DNA from: Dorea sp. D27
GTDB lineage: Bacteria > Bacillota > Clostridia > Lachnospirales > Lachnospiraceae
Assembly: GCF_001185345.1 (NCBI RefSeq)
Contig: NZ_KQ236745.1
Location: 84,655-148,654, forward strand
DNA: 64,000 bases
Direction: 5' to 3'
A program made the position numbers and the translations under genes. Under the pieces are notes generated by a model, which had not been told where the DNA came from, did not search any database, and saw only the letters and a program-made list of their open reading frames with translations. Below are positions 25,709-35,158 of the stretch, one piece after another (within the stretch, counting starts at the first letter, position 1; each line of letters opens with the position of its first letter).

Positions 25709-26281
25709 TTAGTTTACGCCCCCCATTTTTTGCAGCAGATTCAGCGTGAATGCCTGGACCCCTGAAAATGCTGCCCCGAGAAGAACGGCCCACATGCCGT
25801 ACCGGAAGACTCCAAGCAGGATGACAAGCATATTGATACAGAAGATAGCCCCCGCCACATTGATGGCGGGATTTTTTCTGTTCAGGACGAGGGCAATCGT
25901 GTCAAAGCTGATAGCGGTTGCATGCTGGCTGATACAGAGGTAATATCCGGCACCTACCATAAGCGCGGCCGCCAGAGCTGCAATAAGGCGGTTGGAAATG
26001 AAACTTATGCCAAGAGAATGGAACGCCGTAAAAAATACCATATAGCAGATGCCGCTGATGATGGTACCTTTAAAATAATCTTTACCGAGAAAAATGTAAC
26101 ATAAGGCAAGCAGCAGGAGTGTGAGTACATTGGCAATCAACGCCGTGTCTGCGTGGAGGAAGGAGGCGGCAATCATGGAAAATCCCGTCACGCCTCCATT
26201 CACTATCTCATGGGGGACGGTCAGAAAAGCATAAGCTGACGTTATCAGAATGTTTCCCAGAATAATTTTTACATATCTCAT
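25709..26281 (-). CDS. YitT/YczE family membrane protein, short form
   Basis: A 190-residue polytopic membrane protein with about five to six hydrophobic segments, beginning MRYVKIILGNILITSAYAFLTVPHEIVNGGVTGFSMI, which is the hallmark YitT N-terminus. Full-length YitT proteins usually add a C-terminal DUF2179 domain of about 80 residues; that is absent here and the protein stops at KMGGVN, so this is the short version or a truncated one. An upstream in-frame ATG at 26341 adds 20 residues not seen in the family. Function of the family is unknown. Confidence 0.82.
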   Translation of the reverse strand: MRYVKIILGNILITSAYAFLTVPHEIVNGGVTGFSMIAASFLHADTALIANVLTLLLLALCYIFLGKDYFKGTIISGICYMVFFTAFHSLGISFISNRLIAALAAALMVGAGYYLCISQHATAISFDTIALVLNRKNPAINVAGAIFCINMLVILLGVFRYGMWAVLLGAAFSGVQAFTLNLLQKMGGVN

Positions 26282-26432
26282 ATCAACAACTCTCCAAATC
26301 CTGGTCAGATAGTACTGCCACTGATTAACAGTATAGAACATTTTAAAAAGAAAAACTATTCTGATAATCTCTTTGTCAAATGTGCATAATAAAATAAAGT
26401 CCTTTTTGGTGGTTATTATTGGCGGATTTTAA

Positions 26433-26461
26433 TTGACATTGACTGAAAATGATTATATTAT
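26433..26461 (+). promoter_or_regulatory. Promoter for the fructose PTS operon
   Basis: TTGACA (26433-26438), 17 bases, TATTAT (26456-26461), with a second possible TATAAT at 26459. Between promoter and gene lie short repeats of the GAAAATG / ATGAACG / ATGAATG type (26445-26510). Tandem repeats of this kind are typical binding sites for DeoR-family sugar repressors, here the first gene of the operon. Confidence 0.65.
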
Positions 26462-26531
26462 AATATCAGAAATGAACGAAAATGGATGAATGTGAATGAT
26501 AATGACTATCTTAAAGACTGGAGGTACTAAT

Positions 26532-27278
26532 ATGCTGGCAGAAGAACGTTATAACGAGATACTTAGGCTGGTAAACGACAAAAAGACCGTTACGGTTCAG
26601 GAACTGACAGAGCAGCTTGATACGTCGGAATCCACCATAAGGAGAGATTTGACCGCGCTGCACCGGAAAGGCAGCCTTATCAAGGTGCACGGCGGAGCGA
26701 CTGCAGTGAATCTGGAGACAATGACGAAAGACGCGTTGCTGTCTGTGAGAAGAGACTTGAATATAGAAGAGAAGGTGGCAATTGCAAAGTACGCTGCCGC
26801 GCTCATAGAAAAAGATGACTTCGTCTATATGGATGCGGGGAGCAGCGTGGATCTGCTGATTGACTATATAACAGTGGTGGATGCCGTATTTGTGACGAAT
26901 GCCATCGGACAGGCGCAGAAGCTGCTGAAAAAAGGATGCACGGTCTATCTCCTTGGGGGACAGCTCAAAGAGGCGACGGAAGCGATTGTCGGGGCAGAGG
27001 CTATAGAGAGCCTGAAAAAATACAACTTTACGAAGGGATTTTTTGGGACGAACGGGGTGAGCAGGGACAAAGGGTTTACGACACCGGATATCACAGAAGC
27101 CCTTGTGAAGGAAAAAGCAGTTTCACAGTGCAGGAGAAGCTATATACTGTCAGATTCAAGCAAAATCAATCAGATCTCATCCGTGACATTTGCAGAATTT
27201 ACTGCCTGTACTGTGGTGACGACGAGGCTGAATGACGATGCATACAGGGCATGCAGAAATGTAGTGGAGGTAGAGTGA
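26532..27278 (+). CDS. fruR: DeoR family transcriptional regulator of the fructose operon
   Basis: A 248-residue repressor with an N-terminal DeoR helix-turn-helix (MLAEERYNEILRLVNDKKTVTVQELTEQLDTSESTIRRDL) and a C-terminal sugar-phosphate sensor domain (DAGSSVDLLIDYI, FFGTNGVSRDKGFTTPD). FruR proteins answer to fructose-1-phosphate and repress their own operon; position directly before fruK and fruA fits. GGAGGT lies six bases upstream of the ATG at 26532; an earlier in-frame ATG at 26496 lacks a site. The stop overlaps fruK by one base. Confidence 0.93.
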   Translation: MLAEERYNEILRLVNDKKTVTVQELTEQLDTSESTIRRDLTALHRKGSLIKVHGGATAVNLETMTKDALLSVRRDLNIEEKVAIAKYAAALIEKDDFVYMDAGSSVDLLIDYITVVDAVFVTNAIGQAQKLLKKGCTVYLLGGQLKEATEAIVGAEAIESLKKYNFTKGFFGTNGVSRDKGFTTPDITEALVKEKAVSQCRRSYILSDSSKINQISSVTFAEFTACTVVTTRLNDDAYRACRNVVEVE

Positions 27279-28198
27279 TGATTTATACGGTAACGTTCAA
27301 CCCGTCGCTGGATTATGTAATCCGGACGGAGAAGCTTACCCCGGGTGAAATCAACCGGACAACAGGCGAGCATATCTATCCAGGAGGCAAAGGCAACAAT
27401 GTCTCTGTCATCCTCTCGAATCTTGGGCTCAAAAGCAGGGCGCTTGGATTTGTGGCCGGCTTTACCGGGGATGCGCTGGAAAAGATGCTGAACGGCTGCG
27501 GATGCTATACAGATTTTATCAGGCTCGGGCAGGGATTCACGAGAATCAACGTCAAGATCAATGACGGACAGGAAACGGAGATTAACGGACAAGGTCCTGC
27601 CATTACGGAAGAGGCGCTGGACGAGCTGTATGACCGGCTGGACCGGCTGGAAGCAGACGACGTTCTTGTATTGGCCGGAAGCATTCCGGATACCATGCCG
27701 CCGGATATCTATGAGAAGATTATGGCCAGGCTTGATGGACGTGGGATACGCATCGCGGTAGACGCGACGAAGAACTTGCTGCTGAATGTGCTGAAATATC
27801 ACCCATTCCTAATAAAGCCGAATAACCATGAGCTGGGAGAGATGTTTGGCACGGTGCTGAATACGGAGGAAGAGATCATTCGCCATGCCGGCATGCTTCA
27901 AGAAAGAGGAGCCCGGAATGTGCTCGTATCTATGGCGGGGGATGGAGCTATCCTCGTGACGGAGGACAAAACAATATGCAGGAGCCGGCCGCCCAAGGGA
28001 GAAGTCAAAAATTCTGTAGGCGCCGGAGACTCTATGGTAGCAGGGTTCCTCACCGGATGGCTGAACACGGGAGATTATGAAAAGGCATTTAAGCTTGGGA
28101 TTGCGGCGGGAAGCGCAACAGCATTTACGGGCTGGCTGGCAGAAAAAGAAGAGATAGAGGCGCTTCTCGGGGAAGAACCGTCAGAGTATGGATTATAG
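27278..28198 (+). CDS. fruK: 1-phosphofructokinase
   Basis: A 306-residue PfkB-family sugar kinase converting fructose-1-phosphate to fructose-1,6-bisphosphate. N-terminus MIYTVTFNPSLDYVI and PGGKGNNVSVILSNLG are characteristic of 1-phosphofructokinase/tagatose-6-phosphate kinase; the C-terminal signature NSVGAGDSMVAGF holds the catalytic Asp and anion hole. It starts inside the fruR stop (TGATG), so translation is coupled, and precedes the fructose permease by 14 bases. Confidence 0.95.
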   Translation: MIYTVTFNPSLDYVIRTEKLTPGEINRTTGEHIYPGGKGNNVSVILSNLGLKSRALGFVAGFTGDALEKMLNGCGCYTDFIRLGQGFTRINVKINDGQETEINGQGPAITEEALDELYDRLDRLEADDVLVLAGSIPDTMPPDIYEKIMARLDGRGIRIAVDATKNLLLNVLKYHPFLIKPNNHELGEMFGTVLNTEEEIIRHAGMLQERGARNVLVSMAGDGAILVTEDKTICRSRPPKGEVKNSVGAGDSMVAGFLTGWLNTGDYEKAFKLGIAAGSATAFTGWLAEKEEIEALLGEEPSEYGL

Positions 28199-28212
28199 GA
28201 GGAATGTATATC

Positions 28213-30144
28213 ATGAAAATCGTAGACTTGCTCAAGAAGGCGAGCATTGAATTGGATGGTGCCGTGAACACGAAGGAAGAGGCGATCGACCGGATGGTGG
28301 GACTTATGGCGGCAGGAGGCAATATCGCCGACGTAGATGCGTACAGGGCAGGTGTCTATCAAAGGGAAGAAGAAGGTACTACAGGCATCGGAGAGGGAAT
28401 CGCCATACCACATGCCAAGACGGAGGCGGTCAAAGCTCCGGGGCTTGCCGCCATGGTGGTAAAAGAAGGTGTGGACTATGATGCGCTTGACGCGGAGCCG
28501 GTACACCTCATTTTCTTGATAGCGGCACCGGATACAGAAGACAATGTACATCTGGACGTGCTGAGCAGGTTGTCCATGCTGCTTATGGACGACAGCTTCC
28601 GGGAGAATCTTATGAAAGCAGAATCGGCAGATGAGTTTCTGGAAGTAATAGACAAGGCAGAGCGTGCCAAGTTCCCGGAGGAGCAGGAAGAAGAAATAAA
28701 GGAAGAAAAACCGGCCAAGGAAGGCTTCCGCATACTGGCAGTCACCGCGTGTCCGACCGGAATCGCCCATACGTATATGGCGGCGGAGAGCCTGGAGAAC
28801 AAAGCGGAAGAGATGGGGTATACGATTAAGGTCGAGACGAACGGGTCAGGCGGAGATAAGAATGTTCTGACGGCTGACGAGATAGCAGCATGTGACTGCA
28901 TCATCATCGCCGCCGACAAAGATGTCAAGATGGCCCGGTTTGACGGAAAGCCGGTCCTTATGACCAAGGTGGCAAATGGTATCAGCAAAGCGGAACAGCT
29001 GATTACAGAAGCCGTCAGCGGCAATGTCCCTGTCTACCACAGCAGAGGCGGCGGGGAAGAGAGCATGTCCGACGACGGGGAGAGCCTTGGACGCAAGATA
29101 TATAAGAGTCTGATGAACGGCGTGTCCCACATGCTTCCGTTCGTCATCGGCGGCGGTATCCTGATTGCCTTATCCTTCCTCGTGGACGGAGCCAATGCCG
29201 GCGGGGCAGACTTTGGCAAGGGAAGCCCTCTGGCGCTCTTCTTCAACACGGTCGGCAATACGGCATTCGGAATGATGTTTCCGATTCTTGCAGGATATAT
29301 CGCTATGGCTATCGGTGACAGGCCGGCGCTCATGCCGGGTATCGTGGGCGGCCTTCTCGCCAAGGCGGGTACTTCCGTCATGCTGCCGGAAGAGGAGTGG
29401 ATTTCATCAGGATTCTTCGGTGCACTGATAGCAGGTTTCGTGGCCGGTTACCTCATGGTGCTCATTAAGAAGCTGCTTGGCAGGCTTCCAAAGTCGCTGG
29501 AAGGTACGAAACCGGTACTGCTATTTCCCTTCTTAGGGATACTGTTCATGGGCATCATCATGATCTTTATCGTGAATCCGCCGATTGGAGCCTTTAATAC
29601 ATGGTTGAATGACATGCTGGCGGGGATGGGTGAATCCAGCAAGATACTGCTCGGAGCGGTGCTCGGCGGCATGATGTCCATCGATTTCGGAGGACCGTTC
29701 AACAAGGCGGCCTATGTGTTTGGCACGGCAGCTATCGCGAGCGGCCAGATTGATATCATGGCTGCAGTTATGATAGGCGGGATGACACCTCCGCTGGCAA
29801 TCGCGCTTGCGACAACATTCTTCAGGAACCGGTTCACAAAGAGTGAGAAGCAGACGACTATAACTAACTATATTATGGGTCTGTCTTTTATAACGGAAGG
29901 CGCGATTCCCTTCGCGGCAGCGGACCCGCTTCGCATCATCCCCCCGTGCGTGCTTGGCTCTGCAGTGGCAGGTGCGCTCTCGATGGCCTTCGGCTGTGGG
30001 TCAAGGGCACCTCATGGAGGTATCTTTGTCATTGGGATTATTGAAAACGCACCGATGTTCATTCTGGCAATGGCAGCAGGCGCTGTCGTGTCCATGGCTG
30101 GTATCGTGCTTTTGAAACGGCCGATTCCGGAAGAAAAACGGTAG
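28213..30144 (+). CDS. fruA: PTS fructose-specific enzyme IIABC
   Basis: A 643-residue fused fructose permease. Domain order is IIA (residues 1-150, phosphorylation site His67 in GIAIPHAKTE), an acidic linker, IIB (about 172-270, Cys180 in TACPTGIAHTYMAAE) and the membrane IIC (about 300-640, many hydrophobic helices, with GGPFNKAAY and SFITEGAIPFAAADP). It takes up fructose as fructose-1-phosphate, handing it to FruK. The start at 28213 is preferred because AGGAGGA is well placed; the ATG at 28204 is one base from that site. Confidence 0.95.
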   Translation: MKIVDLLKKASIELDGAVNTKEEAIDRMVGLMAAGGNIADVDAYRAGVYQREEEGTTGIGEGIAIPHAKTEAVKAPGLAAMVVKEGVDYDALDAEPVHLIFLIAAPDTEDNVHLDVLSRLSMLLMDDSFRENLMKAESADEFLEVIDKAERAKFPEEQEEEIKEEKPAKEGFRILAVTACPTGIAHTYMAAESLENKAEEMGYTIKVETNGSGGDKNVLTADEIAACDCIIIAADKDVKMARFDGKPVLMTKVANGISKAEQLITEAVSGNVPVYHSRGGGEESMSDDGESLGRKIYKSLMNGVSHMLPFVIGGGILIALSFLVDGANAGGADFGKGSPLALFFNTVGNTAFGMMFPILAGYIAMAIGDRPALMPGIVGGLLAKAGTSVMLPEEEWISSGFFGALIAGFVAGYLMVLIKKLLGRLPKSLEGTKPVLLFPFLGILFMGIIMIFIVNPPIGAFNTWLNDMLAGMGESSKILLGAVLGGMMSIDFGGPFNKAAYVFGTAAIASGQIDIMAAVMIGGMTPPLAIALATTFFRNRFTKSEKQTTITNYIMGLSFITEGAIPFAAADPLRIIPPCVLGSAVAGALSMAFGCGSRAPHGGIFVIGIIENAPMFILAMAAGAVVSMAGIVLLKRPIPEEKR

Positions 30145-30220
30145 CAGCATCAGGCACATGGTTTCGTAATCTATTTGGAACTTGCCAGTATCATATTATC
30201 GAAGAAAAGGAGAGAAGATT

Positions 30221-30478
30221 ATGAAAGAATTTAGGTATGTACTCACGGACAAGGAAGGAATCCACGCAAGGCCGGCAGGACTGCTTGTCAAGAAGGCCAA
30301 TGGATTCCAGTCGGAGATAAAGATTGGAAAAGGTGAGAAGAGCGCGGATGCCAAGCGGATCTTTGGCGTGATGGGGCTTGGTGCCAAGTGCGGCGAGGAA
30401 GTATTCATAACGGCAGAAGGTGATGACGAAGAGAAGGCTGTCAGCGAGCTGGAAGCATTTATGAAGGAAAACTTATAA
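30221..30478 (+). CDS. ptsH: HPr phosphocarrier protein with Arg at position 46
   Basis: An 85-residue HPr. His15 in GIHARPAG, the site phosphorylated by enzyme I, is intact. In Firmicutes HPr the sequence around position 46 is usually KSIMGVM, with Ser46 phosphorylated by HPr kinase for catabolite repression; here it reads KRIFGVM, so position 46 is Arg. The protein should carry phosphate for sugar transport but could not be modified by HPr kinase at this site. It sits between fruA and an enzyme I gene, suggesting a dedicated fructose relay. The start at 30221 has AAGGAGAG upstream; an earlier frame to 30182 is non-homologous. Confidence 0.94.
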   Translation: MKEFRYVLTDKEGIHARPAGLLVKKANGFQSEIKIGKGEKSADAKRIFGVMGLGAKCGEEVFITAEGDDEEKAVSELEAFMKENL

Positions 30479-30506
30479 TCCACTGCAGAAAAGGGAATGG
30501 TTCGAG

Positions 30507-32126
30507 ATGATTACGTTAGAAGGTAAAAGTGTATACGGCGGTATCGCAATCGGTAAGATTGCATTCTATAGAAGAGAAGAGATTACAATCAAGAGATGCC
30601 ATGTGGGGGATACGAATCAGGAGGTGAAGCGGTTTGAGGAAGCCAGGGCAAAAGCTTCCTCAGAGCTTCAGGAACTGCATGACAAGGCGATGGAAGACGT
30701 AGGTGAGGCGAATGCTATGATCTTCGAGATACATCAGATGATGCTGGAGGACCTGGATTACGTAGAGTCCGTCGTCAATATAATTACGACCCAGGAAGTG
30801 AACGCCGAGTACGCAATCGGTACTACGGCAGACAATTTCGCGGCTATGTTTAAGGCCATGGATGACGCGTATATGCAAGGACGTGCCGCTGACGTCAAAG
30901 ACGTGTCTGAACGGCTTCTCCATGTGCTGTGTGAGAGACAGGGCAGCCGGATGGCAATCGATGAGCCGGTCATCATCGCCGCAGATGATCTCGTGCCGAG
31001 CGAGACGGTACAGCTGGACAAAGAGAAAGTGCTCTCATTCGTGACGATGTATGGATCTTCCAATTCCCATACAGCGATTCTGGCAAGGACGATGAATATA
31101 CCGGCAGTCATTGGGGCGGGGGAGGGCCTCCGGCCGGAGTATGACGGCAAGACCGCGATAGTAGACGGCTTTGAAGGCAGGATATACATCGAACCCGATG
31201 AGCCGACGATGGAACGGATGAAGAAGAGGCAGCGGGAAGATATGGCACAGAAAGAACTTCTGCAGCAGTTGAAAGGAAAGGAAAATATTACTGCGGGAGG
31301 GCAGAAGATCAACGTATATGCCAATATTGGCAATATGGCCGACGTCGGGGCTGTACTTAAGAATGACGCAGGCGGCATCGGACTGTTCCGAAGCGAGTTC
31401 CTCTACCTGGAGAGCAGCACGTACCCGACGGAGGAGCAGCAGTTTGGAGTCTATAAGACGGTGGCTGAGAATATGGCGGGAAGGAAAGTGATCATTCGGA
31501 CACTTGACATCGGCGCAGACAAGCAGGCAGAGTATTTCGGTCTTGACAGGGAAGAAAATCCTGCGCTTGGATACCGCGCGATCCGTATCTGCCTCACGCA
31601 GACCGGCATCTTCAAGACGCAGCTCAGGGCGCTGTACCGGGCTTCTGCCTTCGGGCAGATAGCCATCATGTTTCCGATGATTATATCAGTGGCAGAAGTA
31701 AAGAAGATAAAAGAAATTATCGAAGAAGTGAAGGCGGAACTCCGGACAGAAGGCATCAGCTTCCGGGAAGACGTTGAGATTGGAATTATGATTGAGACGC
31801 CCGCCGCTGTCATGGTAAGCCGTGAGCTGGCTAAAGAGGTTGATTTTTTCAGCGTGGGAACGAACGATCTGACTCAGTATACGCTGGCAATCGACAGGCA
31901 GAATGAGAAGCTGGATGACTTCTATGACGCCCATCATCCCGCTATACTTGCAATGATTCAGATGGCGGCCGCGAGTGCACACGCAGAAGGCATATGGATC
32001 GGCATATGCGGAGAACTGGCCGCAGACCTGTCACTGACCGGCACCTTCCTATCCATGGGCATCGATGAACTGTCGGTATCGCCCGGCATGGTGCTTCCGC
32101 TCAGAAAGAAAATCCGGGAGTCATAA
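30507..32126 (+). CDS. ptsI: PTS enzyme I, fructose-operon copy
   Basis: A 539-residue enzyme I paralogous to the 23766 gene, with phospho-His188 in SNSHTAILARTMNIP and GLFRSEFLYL, NPALGYRAIRI, MFPMI, GTNDLTQYTLAIDRQ and ICGELAAD. It follows HPr by 28 bases, and an intrinsic terminator comes right after. Together with the adjacent HPr it could form a self-contained phospho-relay for FruA that escapes general regulation. Which of the two enzymes I serves the general PTS is not clear from sequence. Confidence 0.94.
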   Translation: MITLEGKSVYGGIAIGKIAFYRREEITIKRCHVGDTNQEVKRFEEARAKASSELQELHDKAMEDVGEANAMIFEIHQMMLEDLDYVESVVNIITTQEVNAEYAIGTTADNFAAMFKAMDDAYMQGRAADVKDVSERLLHVLCERQGSRMAIDEPVIIAADDLVPSETVQLDKEKVLSFVTMYGSSNSHTAILARTMNIPAVIGAGEGLRPEYDGKTAIVDGFEGRIYIEPDEPTMERMKKRQREDMAQKELLQQLKGKENITAGGQKINVYANIGNMADVGAVLKNDAGGIGLFRSEFLYLESSTYPTEEQQFGVYKTVAENMAGRKVIIRTLDIGADKQAEYFGLDREENPALGYRAIRICLTQTGIFKTQLRALYRASAFGQIAIMFPMIISVAEVKKIKEIIEEVKAELRTEGISFREDVEIGIMIETPAAVMVSRELAKEVDFFSVGTNDLTQYTLAIDRQNEKLDDFYDAHHPAILAMIQMAAASAHAEGIWIGICGELAADLSLTGTFLSMGIDELSVSPGMVLPLRKKIRES

Positions 32127-32133
32127 AATTTAG

Positions 32134-32162
32134 CAGACCCGTTTACATTACGGGTCTGTTTT
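32134..32162 (+). terminator. Intrinsic terminator of the fructose PTS operon
   Basis: Stem CAGACCCG / CGGGTCTG with a nine-base loop, followed by TTTT, seven bases after the ptsI stop. A TATACT box at 32180 probably belongs to the next gene's promoter. Confidence 0.88.
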
Positions 32163-32230
32163 GTTACACTGAAATATGTTATACTATTAACGTAGGAAAG
32201 AGAGACAAATACTACAAAGGAGGGAATTTA

Positions 32231-33613
32231 ATGTTAGAAAAGCTATTCAAACTCAGTGATAACGGTACAGACGTGAAGACAGAGATTCTGGCCGGCATCA
32301 CGACATTCATGACAATGGCGTATATTCTGGCTGTCAACCCGAGCATCCTGTCGGCAACCGGCATGGATTCAGGGGCAATCTTTACCGCAACCGCCCTTGC
32401 CGCTCTCGTTGGTACGCTGCTTATGGCAATCTGCGCCAACTATCCGTTTGCCCTTGCACCTGGTATGGGACTGAATGCATATTTTGCGTACACGGTCGTT
32501 CTGGGAATGGGGTATAAGTGGGAGGTAGCGCTTACCGCAGTGTTCGTGGAAGGTATCATCTTTATCATCCTGTCCCTTACGAATGTACGTGAGGCCATAT
32601 TCAACGCGATTCCGAAGAACCTGAAGGCGGCAGTGAGCGTAGGCATCGGCCTCTTCATCGCCTTTATCGGGCTCCAGAATGCCAATGTTGTAACGGGAGG
32701 CTCTACGTTGCTTCAGCTGTTCACGCTGGACGGATACAATGCGGCAAAAGGAGTGGAAGCAACCTTTAATGATGTGGGCATCACCGTACTTCTGGCAGTT
32801 ATCGGCATCATCATCACCGGCATACTTGTCATCAAGAACATCAAAGGTAATATCCTCTGGGGTATCCTTATTACCTGGGTGCTCGGTATTATCTGCCAGT
32901 TTGCCGGACTTTACGTTCCCAACCCGGAACTTGGATTCTACGGGCTGCTCCCGGATTTCAGCGGAGGGCTGTCCATACCAAGCCTGGCACCGGTATTTAT
33001 GAAGCTGGACTTTTCAGGAATCTTTTCTGTTAACTTTATTGTCGTCATATTTGCATTCCTGTTTGTGGATATGTTTGATACGATTGGAACACTGATTGGC
33101 GTATCTTCCAAGGCAAATATGCTCAACGAAGAAGGAAAGCTCCCGAACATCAAAGGTGCGCTGCTGGCAGATGCCGTTGCCACCACGGCAGGTGCGGTAT
33201 TGGGAACGACGACGACCACTACATATGTAGAGAGTGCTTCCGGCGTATCGGAAGGAGGAAGAACAGGACTTACGGCTGTGACGACGGCCGTTCTTTTCGG
33301 GCTCGCGCTGTTCCTGTCACCAATCTTCCTGGCAATCCCTTCTTTTGCCACGGCTCCGGCTCTTGTTGTCGTAGGCTTCTACATGCTTACGAACGTAGTA
33401 AATATCGATTTTGAAGATTATGCAGAGTCGATTCCATGTTATATCTGTATTCTGGCGATGCCGTTCTTCTACAGCATATCCGAAGGTATCTCCATGGGAG
33501 TCATCTCTTTTGTAGTGCTGAATCTGCTCACAGGAAAGGCGAAGGAAAAGAAGATCAGTGTACTTATGTACATACTGGCCATATTATTCATACTAAAATA
33601 CATATTCCTGTAG
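32231..33613 (+). CDS. NCS2-type purine permease, AzgA subfamily (guanine/hypoxanthine/adenine)
   Basis: A 460-residue permease with 12-14 membrane segments. The N-terminus DVKTEILAGITTFMTMAYILAVNPSIL and NYPFALAPGMGLNAYFAYTVV are the diagnostic AzgA/PbuG/PbuO motifs; FVDMFDTIGTLIGVS and the ESASGVSEGGRTGLTA segment line the transport site. It would import purine bases by proton symport. AAGGAGG stands upstream. It is monocistronic between two terminators. The purine oxidation genes a few kilobases away could use its substrate. Confidence 0.92.
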   Translation: MLEKLFKLSDNGTDVKTEILAGITTFMTMAYILAVNPSILSATGMDSGAIFTATALAALVGTLLMAICANYPFALAPGMGLNAYFAYTVVLGMGYKWEVALTAVFVEGIIFIILSLTNVREAIFNAIPKNLKAAVSVGIGLFIAFIGLQNANVVTGGSTLLQLFTLDGYNAAKGVEATFNDVGITVLLAVIGIIITGILVIKNIKGNILWGILITWVLGIICQFAGLYVPNPELGFYGLLPDFSGGLSIPSLAPVFMKLDFSGIFSVNFIVVIFAFLFVDMFDTIGTLIGVSSKANMLNEEGKLPNIKGALLADAVATTAGAVLGTTTTTTYVESASGVSEGGRTGLTAVTTAVLFGLALFLSPIFLAIPSFATAPALVVVGFYMLTNVVNIDFEDYAESIPCYICILAMPFFYSISEGISMGVISFVVLNLLTGKAKEKKISVLMYILAILFILKYIFL

Positions 33614-33631
33614 CAGGCCCCAGCCTGCAGC

Positions 33632-33675
33632 AAGAGCCAGAATCAGGTCGGTCAGACCGGTTCTGGCTCTTTTTT
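33632..33675 (+). terminator. Intrinsic terminator after the AzgA-type permease
   Basis: Stem AAGAGCCAGAA (33632-33642) with TTCTGGCTCTT (33661-33671), the interior holding a smaller GGTC/GACC stem, followed by TTTT. It lies between two convergent genes; the T-run serves the plus strand. Confidence 0.85.
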
Positions 33676-33676
33676 G

Positions 33677-35134
33677 TTATTTGGGAGACTGCGCTGTCTC
33701 CTGACCCTCGGCTTTTTTCTCGGGACGCCCTCCGTCCCCTTCGTATGTCCTCCCCCATCCGGTGATTACCGAGAAGAGCAATACGGCAAACAGAGAAAAG
33801 CAGTAGAACATGAAACAGCTTACCTGCGTGACGGACAGTGCCCCGGCGTATTCGTATCCTGCCGTGAGGGAGGAGCCGATGAATACGAAGACGCTCAGGA
33901 AAGGAACTGCCAGGACGATGGAGTTGGCAAAACCGTCCAGAAGATTGGCGCGGCGGTAAGGGTGCAGGCCGGCACGCTTACCGATTTCATTCTGGATTTT
34001 TCCGAAGGTTGCCATGGAGGCGCTCGTCACGCCGCCGAAGAACATCGTGGTGGCAGAGATGCCGAGCATCATGGCAATCTCGGCGCTGCAGGCGCTTCTG
34101 CCAAACCTGCTCCTGAGAATCATGTCAGTAACCTTTTCCAGCGCCCCTGCCGCTGTGAGTACGCCCATGATTCCGTACACAGAGATTACGAGAGTTATGG
34201 TAGCAATCATACCATTGATTCCGTCTGTCAGGTATCCGGCCGGCGCTCCGTCTTTTACGGACAGTATGCTGTCCGGTGTGAGCAGATGGAAAGCAAGGCC
34301 GGTGATTGTCCCAAGTATGAGTCCCACGGTAATGGCTTTATAGATATTACGTGTCTTCACGGCGGTGAACAGCATGACTGCAACCGGTATGAGCATCACG
34401 AGTGCGACAGGATTCTTGTTCTCAGCAAGAATCTCTTTGGCGCCGCTGCCCGACATTCCTCCGCCGCCGAAGATCCAGAACAGGACAAAGGAGACGGCGC
34501 CTGCCGCCAGCGAATATTTCAGGCGGCTGGCAACACAGCCTCCCACGTCGGCAAATCCGGATTTTTTCGTATACTCCTGCGTGCCGGCTGAAATGATAGT
34601 CGTATCTGAAATCGGGGCCACGTTGTCTCCAAAGATTCCGCCGCACACGATAGCCCCTGCAAGAGCCGCCGGATTGCTGCCGAGTAAGATGCCGGCGGCA
34701 TAGAAGATTGGAAAGCAGGTGAACATCGTCCCCAGGGAAGAACCGGTGGCAGAGGCGATGATACATACGGCAAAGAAAGTAAACGCCGTAAAAAGGCCTC
34801 CGTCCACGTTCAGGCTGTCGGCAAGCCATACGAAGCCGGTTGAGATGTTGGCGGCCTTGATCATGGCGGAAAACATGCCGATGATGAGCAAAAGAACCGT
34901 CACCGGGACTGCCTCCTTTGCGCCGGAGTACACGGCTTCCCAAAAGCGTTCGTAATGTCCTTTCTTCGTGAAGAGGGCGCTGAGCAGCAGCGCGACAAAA
35001 GCCCCCATTGCAAGCGCGTACATCTCAAATGTCTTTAATACTACAAAGTATAAGATACAGAAGAATAAGAAGATGTATACCGGGAGGAATGCCACGGCAA
35101 AGCCTCCTCGAAATTCAAGTTTTTTCTTTTCCAT
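33677..35134 (-). CDS. NhaC-type Na+/H+ antiporter family transporter, possibly an amino acid carrier
   Basis: A 485-residue transporter with 11-13 membrane segments and family features such as ATGSSLGTMFTCFPIFYAAG, GAIVCGGIFGDNVAPISDTTIISA and MLGISATTMFFGGVTSASMATFG. NhaC-family members exchange sodium and protons or malate/lactate, and several carried behind amino-acid T-box leaders have been predicted to import an amino acid. This gene is third in the minus-strand unit that begins with a T-box (36638-36905), 24 bases after the aldo/keto reductase, so amino acid uptake is a serious alternative to plain Na+/H+ exchange. AGGAGA lies ten bases upstream of its ATG. Confidence 0.85.
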   Translation of the reverse strand: MEKKKLEFRGGFAVAFLPVYIFLFFCILYFVVLKTFEMYALAMGAFVALLLSALFTKKGHYERFWEAVYSGAKEAVPVTVLLLIIGMFSAMIKAANISTGFVWLADSLNVDGGLFTAFTFFAVCIIASATGSSLGTMFTCFPIFYAAGILLGSNPAALAGAIVCGGIFGDNVAPISDTTIISAGTQEYTKKSGFADVGGCVASRLKYSLAAGAVSFVLFWIFGGGGMSGSGAKEILAENKNPVALVMLIPVAVMLFTAVKTRNIYKAITVGLILGTITGLAFHLLTPDSILSVKDGAPAGYLTDGINGMIATITLVISVYGIMGVLTAAGALEKVTDMILRSRFGRSACSAEIAMMLGISATTMFFGGVTSASMATFGKIQNEIGKRAGLHPYRRANLLDGFANSIVLAVPFLSVFVFIGSSLTAGYEYAGALSVTQVSCFMFYCFSLFAVLLFSVITGWGRTYEGDGGRPEKKAEGQETAQSPK

Positions 35135-35158
35135 GTCTGTGATTCTCCTATTGTGCGG

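Noticed and set aside
33674-34591. Long plus-strand open frame of 305 codons
   Set aside because: It lies antisense to the NhaC-type gene, whose membrane helices and motifs are unmistakable; the plus-strand translation is polar and resembles nothing.
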